Shown here: in pieces, positions 37,368 through 44,166 of the stretch
Layout of the letters: every line of letters starts with the position of its first letter
Numbering within the stretch: the first letter of the stretch is position 1
Origin: an uncultured Myxococcales bacterium
Lineage (GTDB): Bacteria > Myxococcota_A > UBA9042
Assembly (NCBI GenBank): GCA_903842345.1
Contig: CAIMLR010000002.1
Coordinates: forward strand, 310,001-374,000
Direction of reading: 5' to 3'
Length of the DNA stretch: 64,000 nt
Position numbers and translations under genes: made by a program
The notes under the pieces: model-generated
Told to the model about the DNA's origin: nothing
Database searches by the model: none
The model's input: only the letters and a program-made list of their open reading frames with translations

Positions 37368-37440
37368 GGACAAAACGGGGATTTCGCCCGCAACCCCATG
37401 AAATCACAAGTCGCTGAAACATCCATTTAACGTTGGATAA
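37368..37440 (+). repeat. Boundary repeat C
   Basis: GGACAAAACGGGGA, GCAACC, CATGAAATCACAAG and GCTGAAACATC are identical in order and spacing to the left part of boundary B. The end differs: ATTTAACGTTGGATAA replaces CGGTTTAATGTGTAG. The 40-base folded block of A and B is not found after it. The 290 bases from 37358 to the next gene contain no coding sequence that I can support. Confidence 0.8.
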
Positions 37441-37647
37441 CAATGTGTTGCGCGACATCCACAAGGCCGATTCTTCAGCGAGTGCTTTGGGCCGCTGGCC
37501 GCGCGCGTACACAGGCCTGGTACGTTCTGCCCGCTGCGCTGGAGGCTGGACGGTCACTTGAAGACAAGACACCAAGAACACGCTTGCACGGTATCCGTGT
37601 ATCCGCTACCTTGACACCAAGCCGCAGGTGGCGGCGACGGGGACAGC

Positions 37648-37938
37648 GTGATCCGCAGCTTCGGCGACCAACGCACCCACGACGTGTTTCTCGGCCACGA
37701 GACGCGCGAGGTCAAACGTCTCGATGCTGCCTTGGTCAAGGCGACCGCTCGCAAGTTGGACATGATCGTGGCGGCAGCAGCCATTCAGGATCTTCGTTCG
37801 TCACCTGGCAACCGCTTGGAAGCCCTGCACGGCGATCTGGAGGGCTGGTTGAGCATCCGCGTGAACGACCAGTGGCGGATCATCTTTCGCTGGGTCGACG
37901 GTCAGGCCGACGACGTCAAACTCGTCGACTACCATTAG
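37648..37938 (+). CDS. higB: HigB-like toxin, copy 2
   Basis: A 96-residue paralogue of the first Hig[67 protein letters not shown] and the terminal VKLVDYH. Here the canonical QWRI is present. The two copies are clearly related but differ at about half their positions, so this is not a recent duplication. Start is GTG, preceded by GGGGACA. Antitoxin follows after nine bases. Confidence 0.92.
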   Translation: MIRSFGDQRTHDVFLGHETREVKRLDAALVKATARKLDMIVAAAAIQDLRSSPGNRLEALHGDLEGWLSIRVNDQWRIIFRWVDGQADDVKLVDYH

Positions 37939-37947
37939 GAGGTCAAG

Positions 37948-38235
37948 ATGTTGCCGCAGAACCGCACGCCCACGCATCCGGGCGAAATCCTGCTCGAAGA
38001 GTTCTTGGCCCCGCTTGGCGTGACCCAGGTTGCGTTTGCGGCGCATCTTGGCGTGCCGGTGCAGCGGGTGAACGAGCTGGTCAAGGGCAAGCGGGGCGTG
38101 ACGCCGGAGACGGCGTGGCTGTTGTCGCAGGCTTTGGGCACGACGCCGGAGTTCTGGATGAACCTGCAGACGGCGCATGACTTGGGGCGGACGCGGCACG
38201 GGAAGTCGGTGAAGCCGCTCGGGAAAGCAGCCTGA
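37948..38235 (+). CDS. higA: HigA-like antitoxin, copy 2
   Basis: A 95-residue antitoxin: THPGEILLEEFLAPLGVTQV, FAAHLGVPVQRVNELVKGKR, GVTPETAWLLSQALGTTPEF and WMNLQTAHDLGR. AGGAGG lies seven bases before its ATG. Partner of the second HigB; the stop codon lies 10 bases before boundary repeat D. Confidence 0.94.
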   Translation: MLPQNRTPTHPGEILLEEFLAPLGVTQVAFAAHLGVPVQRVNELVKGKRGVTPETAWLLSQALGTTPEFWMNLQTAHDLGRTRHGKSVKPLGKAA

Positions 38236-38244
38236 CCGAGATGG

Positions 38245-38317
38245 CGATGGAATGGGGATTGCGACCGCAACCATTTGAAATCACTACGCCGCGGCACATC
38301 GGCTCAATGTGTGATAA
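38245..38317 (+). repeat. Boundary repeat D (degenerate, probable right end of island)
   Basis: A more diverged relative of boundaries B and C: GATGGAATGGGGATT, CCGCAACCA, TGAAATCAC and ACATCGGCTCAATGTGTGAT occur in the same order and nearly the same spacing as in B. The stretch from 38318 to 38600 has no gene that I can support and no further boundary copy, so the island probably ends here. Confidence 0.6.
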
Positions 38318-38600
38318 TCCGCACTTGTGCGTCGCTCGCAGCCATCGGCCCCAAAGTCCAATCCCCCACTGCAGCGAGCCGCGGCGCAGAACGCTGAGGC
38401 CTTCTCTCACTTGACCAGGAACTGCCCACCCGCCATCCTCACGGTTGGCCATGTGACAAGGGTACATGGACGTGGCCGTCGCGCTGGCAAAGTCGTCAAA
38501 CTTGGCGATAGAGCTCACCGACTCATGGACTGGCACGAACACCGTGTCCTTCCAGCCTTGCTCCCACGCGTTGACGCCGCTGCCGAAGGAGATCCAAACC

Positions 38601-39650
38601 ATGACCAACCGGCGGAGTTCCACGGCCATCACGAGCTTTCCGGCGCTCGTCGCGATGGTGGTCTTCGCGGTCTTCAGCGTAGGTGTCGCGGTCTTTCGGC
38701 CGTCGCCGCTCTGGACGCTGCTGCTCCTTCCCCTCCCCGCGCTGCTGACGTACGCGGTGGCGCGCGCCGCGGTTGGGGCGCCTCCGACGACAGCGGGCAT
38801 GAAAGGCAAGGCGCCCAGAGCGCGCCGTGGCTTGCCGCGGTATCAGCTTGTCGCCATGCCCATCAATCACTTTGGCGAGAAGCTTCGCTGGATCCTGGAT
38901 CTCCTCGGCGCGCCCTACGACGAGAGCACAGTGGGCGGCATCCTCTCGGCCACTCTCCGCGGCCGCAGCGTGCCGTGGTTGGTGGACCGCGTGTCCTGTT
39001 CGCGGATCGGGAACTCCGACGAGGCGCTGTGGTACCTGGCGGCGGTCCACGTGCCGACGATGGAACCCGAGCCGGGGCGGCGGGCGGCCGCGCTGATGCA
39101 GCGCACCCCGGAGACGATGGCCTGGGAGGCCCGGTTGAATGCGCTCGGTCACGCCATTCAGGGGTGGGCTTATTTCTACCTGTTGGATCCGCAGGCCGAC
39201 GCGGAGCTTTCCCTCCGCTTCTGGGGCGGCCGCGAGCCGACCGTGCCCGTCCTGCAGCGCGTTGCGGTGCGCATCGCCCACCCCGTGTTCACGAGCGCGG
39301 TTCGCGGCCTATTCGAATTGCGCGACGCCGCGAAGCACGAAGCGCGCCGCGCACTGATTGCGTCGATCCTGGACGCAGCGGACGCGGCCTTGGAACGGCA
39401 CGACGGCAAGTTTCTCACCGGAGCGTCCATGTCCTACGTGGACATCGGCTTTTGCGCGTTGCTTGGGCCTCTCCTCCCGAGCACGGTGCTGCCGCTTTGG
39501 GCCAATGGCCGCTTCACGTCTTTTGCGGCGTTGCAGGATCATCCCTCCATGCCCAGCGCGCTGCGGGAGTTTGAGCAGGAGTTGCGCGCACGCCGTTGTG
39601 GCCAGCACATCGAGCGGACGTACCGCGCGCATCGCGGCCGTCAGCTCTGA
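38601..39650 (+). CDS. Membrane-anchored glutathione S-transferase-like protein
   Basis: A 349-residue protein. Two hydrophobic segments at about residues 12-30 and 38-60 (ALVAMVVFAVFSVGVAVF, LWTLLLLPLPALLTYAVA) anchor it. A thioredoxin-fold GST N-domain follows (YQLVAMPINHFGEKLRWILD, with SVPWLVD as the strand after the cis-Pro position), then an all-helical C-domain (HDGKFLTGASMSYVDIGFCALLG near residue 280, the GST N-capping-box region). The usual catalytic Ser/Tyr cannot be assigned; the position reads INHFGEK. AAGGAG lies nine bases upstream of the ATG; an upstream start would add 45 poor residues. Function is likely thiol-related but not provable from sequence. Confidence 0.78.
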   Translation: MTNRRSSTAITSFPALVAMVVFAVFSVGVAVFRPSPLWTLLLLPLPALLTYAVARAAVGAPPTTAGMKGKAPRARRGLPRYQLVAMPINHFGEKLRWILDLLGAPYDESTVGGILSATLRGRSVPWLVDRVSCSRIGNSDEALWYLAAVHVPTMEPEPGRRAAALMQRTPETMAWEARLNALGHAIQGWAYFYLLDPQADAELSLRFWGGREPTVPVLQRVAVRIAHPVFTSAVRGLFELRDAAKHEARRALIASILDAADAALERHDGKFLTGASMSYVDIGFCALLGPLLPSTVLPLWANGRFTSFAALQDHPSMPSALREFEQELRARRCGQHIERTYRAHRGRQL

Positions 39651-39695
39651 CGCGGGGTGGCGGCAATCGACGTCACCACGAAGCTGGACATCGCT

Positions 39696-40388
39696 TCAAC
39701 GGCCGACCGTTCCGCCCAATTCCCGCGCGATGCTCGCCCGGACCTGTGCCTGCGCATCCACTTCCAGCAGCCCGCCGTGTCCGCCGATCAGCCGCCGGAA
39801 CGGCAGCGCCGCGAGACGTTCAAAATCGCCGCGCAACGTCCCTCCCGGCGGCGTCTGCTTTTTGCGCCACGGCGGACCGATCTGCGCGGGCTTCTGAAAC
39901 CCGATCAGCCGCGTTGCAACCTTGGCGAGAGGCGACATCAGCCCGCTCGGTGCCCAGTGTTGGATCGCGTCGCAGGTGATCAGCAAGCCGCCGTCGCGCT
40001 GAACAAGCAGCGCGCATTCGGCCCGAATCGTGTCCGCAAACCGGAAGACGCGCACGTCCGGAAACGGCAACACAGTGTCCTCCCGGAGCGCGTCGGCGTG
40101 CCAAAGTTTGGCCTGGTAGCGATCGACGTAGTAGGGGTCATCCATGCCGTGCATGCCGATCTGCATGATGTGCGCAACCCGACCGAGCGCGTTGAGCTCC
40201 GCTTCTCCCTCGGCATTCAGCCGCACGCTGTTGACCAGCATCAGCTCTCCGCCGTGGCGCAGGACCACCATGTTGCGCGGCAGTCGAAGCAACGGCTTGA
40301 ATTGCACGGACCCCGTCACGTACCACGCGTTCTCGAGGATCGGGAGAAGCGGGCCGTGCGCCTGGGCTGCGGGAAAGCGGTTCGTCAT
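39696..40388 (-). CDS. Metallo-beta-lactamase-like (DUF4336-type) protein lacking the metal motif
   Basis: A 230-residue protein whose strand pattern matches the start of metallo-beta-lactamase-fold hydrolases: LENAWYVTGSVQFKPLLRLP, RNMVVLRHGGELMLVNSVRL and ALGRVAHIMQIGMHGMDDPYY, and a late HGGLLEVDAQAQVRA. Where active members have HxHxDH, this sequence reads MHGMDDPYYVDRY, so zinc hydrolysis is doubtful. The best similarity is to DUF4336-type proteins. Start at ATG 40388, with GAGAG upstream. It lies 97 bases downstream of the GMC-hydrolase gene on the same strand. Confidence 0.66.
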   Translation of the reverse strand: MTNRFPAAQAHGPLLPILENAWYVTGSVQFKPLLRLPRNMVVLRHGGELMLVNSVRLNAEGEAELNALGRVAHIMQIGMHGMDDPYYVDRYQAKLWHADALREDTVLPFPDVRVFRFADTIRAECALLVQRDGGLLITCDAIQHWAPSGLMSPLAKVATRLIGFQKPAQIGPPWRKKQTPPGGTLRGDFERLAALPFRRLIGGHGGLLEVDAQAQVRASIARELGGTVGR

Positions 40389-40485
40389 GGTTTTGGGCTC
40401 TCTCTGGAAATCGGTTTGCTGACCTGGGTTGCCTGTCGTGGGTCCAAGCATACACGGAATCCGTCGCGTTTCAGCCCCAGCGGGC

Positions 40486-43400
40486 CTACGCGACCTTGCC
40501 GTGGCTGTCCTCCCCTGCGCTCGCGTCGGCGCGCGCCAAGCCGATGCTGATGAGGGGAAATACGTCGCGCCAGGCACGGTCGCCGATGACGCAATCGATG
40601 TGGCCATACCCGTCCACAACGTAGCGGCGGTACAAGTCGCTGCCGTTGGCGGCGCAAAGCGCGCGGTAGGTTTCAGCCGTCGCTTCCTGACCAACCGCAC
40701 GGTTCTCAGCGCCATGGATGAACGTGACCGGCAGCGCCAGGCGATCGAGGTGCGGGAGGTAGACGTTCCGACCGGCGAAATCGCGCAGCCCGCCCGCGCG
40801 CGTGATGGTCGCCATTTGCCGGAACGGCCGGACTGCGGCGCGGCCAAAGAACTCTGCGTAGCGCGCGTGTGTCGCGCTGCTGAGGTTGGCGTGCTTGGTC
40901 AGGTCGCCAAAGAGAAAGGCTTCGCGGCGACAGGTCGCGTTGTCGCAGCGCTCTTCCCGGGCGATGGGATACGCCTTGAGCGCCACGTCCAGCAGGCGGT
41001 GGCCAATGCCATCGGCTGAATCTACCGCGCCGTCGATCGCGTCGAGTCCCAAGCGGTCCAGCAGCGTTGGCAGGCCCGAGCGCACTTTCGCGTGCACCAA
41101 CTTGCCCGTCGCAAAGTGCGCCGCCACCTGCAGGATGACCAGCTGGCCGAGCTGCTCCCGCGGCAGATGACCGCCCAGCACGGACATCAGCACCGTCTGC
41201 GCGCCGACGCAGTGCGCGACAATGTCCACCTGCCGTGCGCCCGTCCGCCCGCGGATCGCCGCGACCGCCGCCGGATGGTCAAACTGCGCAACTTCGTCAA
41301 GCGTGAACGGCGCGCCGCCATCTTCCAGCCGACAGCTTGAGCGCCAATCCAGCACCCAGACGTCCCGACCCTCAGCGTGCAAGTGCTCCACCAGGTTGGT
41401 CGACTGCGTGTCCAACGCGAACAACTGCGCGCTGTTGGAGAACCCGTGTAGCAGCAGCACCGGTGCGCCGTGGCCGCGATAGCGCGTCAGCAGCAGGTCG
41501 CGGCCATCGGCGGTATGCAGCCCGTGCTCCGTCGGTCGAGGCACCCGCAGTTCGCGCACGGATTGGCGCGGTGCCGTGCGATCGTAGATGTGTCGCGGGT
41601 CGATGAGCGGTGTATACGTGTCGACCATCCGCGCAACAAAGCTGCTGAAATACGCCGCGCCCGCGCTGATAGCCGACTCCGTTGACTTGCCGCGCGCCGC
41701 ACGCGCCGACAGCACCATCCGCACGAAATCGCCCAGATGCAGCTTCAGCACACCCACCGCAACGACGTCACCATCGTCGCTCCCCTCATGCAGCTTCACT
41801 TCCAGATGTGTCGTCTGCTCCCAGCCTTCCAGAAAGCCGCCTTGGACGCGGCGGACCTGCTTTTGCGCGTTCAGGAACCACTGGCGGCCATCGACCGCGC
41901 GCAGCGTTCCTTGATAGATCATGCGGCGCGTGCCGTCGGGTGTCCGGGCGAGCAGGTGAAAGACGCCGTCCGTGAGCATCAGCGGCCGCTCCGCCAGGCC
42001 CGGCGCGTGTGCGACGCCGAAGAGTCCAGCCGCCACGCCAGGATCTTGCGCCATGGCGTCGATATCGGCCACTTCGATGGTCATCAGCAGGTCCAAGGCG
42101 CCCAGCGGCGCACCTGCCACCGCGCCTGAAAGCGGCCCTGCCATCCGTTCGCTAAAGGTGAGAGGTCGCCGCCCGCGCGTCTCCACAAGTGCGCGCTTCA
42201 CCGGTGCGTGGAGCGGCGTTTCCAACTCAGCGACTGCCAACGCGCACGCGCGCTCCGCGACCGCGCAAATCGTCGCCAGCGGATTCGCGCCCAGCGCGCA
42301 CGGTATGATGGACCCGTCGAGCACGTAGAGGCCGTCGTACACGTCCGCGCCGCGCGATTTGGCGAATACCCGTCCGCGGTGGTCCACAACGCCATCTTCC
42401 GCGCGCTCGGCCATCGGGCAGCCGCCGAGGGGATGGACCGTTGCACTCTCGGCCAGCGTCGTGAAGGTGCCACCCAGCGCTTCACTCATCGGCCGCAGCC
42501 GCTCGTGCACGCGATCGACGTGCGCTTGGCTTCCCCCATCCGGCCACGCGATGCGGATGCGTTGGCCGTCGACTGTGATGGTGCCGCTCGCCGTGTCGGC
42601 GCCCATCGACAGCCAGTGCAGCGTGCGATCGTGGCGCTCCGTCAAACCGCGCGCCCAAGTGCCACGCGCCGTTGCCGCGACGCCTTTTTCGCGCGCTTCA
42701 AGGGCGGTCAACAGCGCGCGCATCGTGCGCGTCGCGATCGTCGGATGCGTGCCTTCCTGCAGCAGGAACGCCGTTTGGCCCGTCGCGTTGACTACGGGGA
42801 TCGAGCCGGAGATGCTCGGTCCGGCCTCGCTGCTGCCATCGGATCCGCGCGCCTGCACGACGCTCGCTGTGTCAAACGCAAACGACAGCATGTCGCCGTT
42901 GCCGCTGAATTTCGCGCCGATGCGTTCCGAGCAGGCAAGACCGGCCGCGCGCGAGCGGGCCAAGAGCGCGGTGCTGCCGAGGGTGCCCGCCGCGATGACG
43001 ACACGCGGCGCGGCGATCCACAGGCCGGGGCTGGCGTACAGTTCCCGTTCGCGGCCGAGGGCGTCAAAATGCACGAGCCACTGACCGTCGCGGCGCTCCA
43101 CGCGCTGCGCATCGGCTTCCGCGAAAATGGCGGCGCCGAGGCGGGCGGCGGCTGCCAAGTAGGTCGCCGTCAGCGTCGTCTTGGCGCCGACATTGCAACC
43201 GCCACAGCATTCTCCGCAGCCCGTGCATGCGGCCTGGGCGATGCCGGCGCTGCTCGTGCGATCGGCAAAAGCGATCGTCAGCGGTGCCCGCTGCGCAGTC
43301 AGGCCCACGGATTGAGCGGCCTTTTCCATGGCGGCCAGCTTCGGCGGCGTTGCGCGTCCAGAGGGGTAGGGCTCCGGCGCGAGGAGTTGCTCGGCTTTGG

Positions 43401-43833
43401 CGTAGCCCTCCGCGAGCCGCGTCGCGACGTCGGCGCGAAACGCCGCGGGCCACCGCTCGTCCTCAAATACCTGAGGATCCGGGCGCAGGAATACGCCGGC
43501 ATTGATGAGGGATCCGCCGCCGACGCCGGATGCCGTGAGGACGCTCATCGCGCCGCCGACGTACATGCGCGCCAAAGATCCGCGACGGCCAAGATGGCCG
43601 TACGGCGTCTCGAACTCAAATTCCCCCAGGCCTTCCGCTTCGGTGCGCGGAAAATCCCCCGGCTGAAATTCCCGTCCGCGTTCCAGGACGCAAACGCGGA
43701 GACCGGCTTGGGCAAATCGCAGCGCTGCGACCGCGCCGCCATAGCCAGAACCAACCACAATGACGTCGTAATTCGGTGCGAGATTGGCTAGCGAGCGCGC
43801 AAGCGTGGGCGCGGCGTGCGCAGTTGGTCCAGA
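40486..43833 (-). CDS. GMC oxidoreductase (cholesterol-oxidase-like) fused to alpha/beta hydrolase
   Basis: A 1115-residue two-enzyme protein. Residues 15-560 are an FAD-dependent GMC oxidoreductase: VVGSGYGGAVAALRFAQAG binds FAD, ASGVGGGSLINAGVFLRPDP is the second GMC signature, and HPLGGCPMAE with DGSIIPCALGANPLATICAV closes the domain. An internal cysteine set (CTGCGECCGGCN) suggests a bound metal or Fe-S centre. Residues 565-735 are a beta-rich linker domain. From about 760 an alpha/beta hydrolase follows: LLLHGFSNSA, nucleophile elbow VAHCVGAQT with Cys near residue 875 in place of Ser, and catalytic His in DGYGHID. No signal peptide is clear. Sterol or other alcohol oxidation coupled to ester or lactone hydrolysis is inferred. 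Start ATG 43833 with GAGG eight bases upstream. Confidence 0.88.
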   Translation of the reverse strand, partial: SGPTAHAAPTLARSLANLAPNYDVIVVGSGYGGAVAALRFAQAGLRVCVLERGREFQPGDFPRTEAEGLGEFEFETPYGHLGRRGSLARMYVGGAMSVLTASGVGGGSLINAGVFLRPDPQVFEDERWPAAFRADVATRLAEGYAKAEQLLAPEPYPSGRATPPKLAAMEKAAQSVGLTAQRAPLTIAFADRTSSAGIAQAACTGCGECCGGCNVGAKTTLTATYLAAAARLGAAIFAEADAQRVERRDGQWLVHFDALGRERELYASPGLWIAAPRVVIAAGTLGSTALLARSRAAGLACSERIGAKFSGNGDMLSFAFDTASVVQARGSDGSSEAGPSISGSIPVVNATGQTAFLLQEGTHPTIATRTMRALLTALEAREKGVAATARGTWARGLTERHDRTLHWLSMGADTASGTITVDGQRIRIAWPDGGSQAHVDRVHERLRPMSEALGGTFTTLAESATVHPLGGCPMAERAEDGVVDHRGRVFAKSRGADVYDGLYVLDGSIIPCALGANPLATICAVAERACALAVAELETPLHAPVKRALVETRGRRPLTFSERMAGPLSGAVAGAPLGALDLLMTIEVADIDAMAQDPGVAAGLFGVAHAPGLAERPLMLTDGVFHLLARTPDGTRRMIYQGTLRAVDGRQWFLNAQKQVRRVQGGFLEGWEQTTHLEVKLHEGSDDGDVVAVGVLKLHLGDFVRMVLSARAARGKSTESAISAGAAYFSSFVARMVDTYTPLIDPRHIYDRTAPRQSVRELRVPRPTEHGLHTADGRDLLLTRYRGHGAPVLLLHGFSNSAQLFALDTQSTNLVEHLHAEGRDVWVLDWRSSCRLEDGGAPFTLDEVAQFDHPAAVAAIRGRTGARQVDIVAHCVGAQTVLMSVLGGHLPREQLGQLVILQVAAHFATGKLVHAKVRSGLPTLLDRLGLDAIDGAVDSADGIGHRLLDVALKAYPIAREERCDNATCRREAFLFGDLTKHANLSSATHARYAEFFGRAAVRPFRQMATITRAGGLRDFAGRNVYLPHLDRLALPVTFIHGAENRAVGQEATAETYRALCAANGSDLYRRYVVDGYGHIDCVIGDRAWRDVFPLISIGLARADASAGEDSHGKVA

Positions 43834-44166
43834 CATGGCGTGGGCCTCACATGCAACGGCGTTCAACCGATCCGGGCATTCGCCCGTTCAATTCATAACG
43901 CGATGCGTCAAAATGCCATGCCAATCGGGTGCGGTCAAGGCAATTGACGCATGTTTCCCGGCGCACCGCAGCGCGAAATTGAGGGTTTCCGCGCAGGAGA
44001 CTGCACCGTCCGCAGCAACTCCGCCATTTTATTCCGCCCCGTGCAGAATCCCGCCATCCCTTCAGCCGTGAACGGATGCACCCGCCACGGCATGCCGCCC
44101 GGGCTCGGCACGGTCGCCACGCTCGGGAGGACGCGATTCCCTCTCCGTCGCTCGAGGCGTCTCCCC
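43834..44166. promoter_or_regulatory. Intergenic region upstream of the GMC-hydrolase gene with a long inverted repeat
   Basis: A 333-base gap between the arsA stop and the GMC-hydrolase start, both on the minus strand. It contains ATGCGTCAA (43903-43911) and its inverse TTGACGCAT (43944-43952), with TGCC and GGCA just inside, so an imperfect stem of about 13 pairs is possible. This could be an arsA terminator hairpin or an operator about 70-120 bases upstream of the GMC gene. Short open frames here have no recognisable features. Confidence 0.4.

Larger units (their letters stand above)
30647..38317. mobile_element. Accessory island of three modules at the 3' end of ychF
   Basis: The island begins inside the last five codons of ychF. 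Its left boundary (30647-30750) recurs at 34006-34109, and related boundary sequences occur at 37368-37440 and 38245-38317. Between them lie three modules: an AbiE-like pair with a 378-aa gene; the nuclease-helicase-peptidase gene with HigBA; and a second HigBA. Each right boundary starts within about 10-26 bases of a stop codon on the plus strand. A gene 3' end reconstituted by a direct repeat is a standard sign of site-specific integration. No integrase, transposase, tRNA or phage gene is visible inside, so the mobilising enzyme must be elsewhere or lost. Confidence 0.6.

Noticed and set aside
37368-37440. Integron attC site at boundary C (ATTTAAC followed by GTTGGAT fits RYYYAAC and GTTRRRY)
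   Set aside because: The motif pair abuts with no central palindrome and is not present in boundaries A, B or D, and no intI gene is seen. Kept only as a boundary repeat.
30662-38600. Integrase, transposase or insertion sequence inside the island
   Set aside because: All open frames were examined; none shows a DDE, tyrosine or serine recombinase motif, and no terminal inverted repeats with target duplications were found.
42208-43791. 527-codon plus-strand open frame opposite the GMC oxidoreductase
   Set aside because: Antisense shadow; the minus strand carries clear FAD and GMC motifs.
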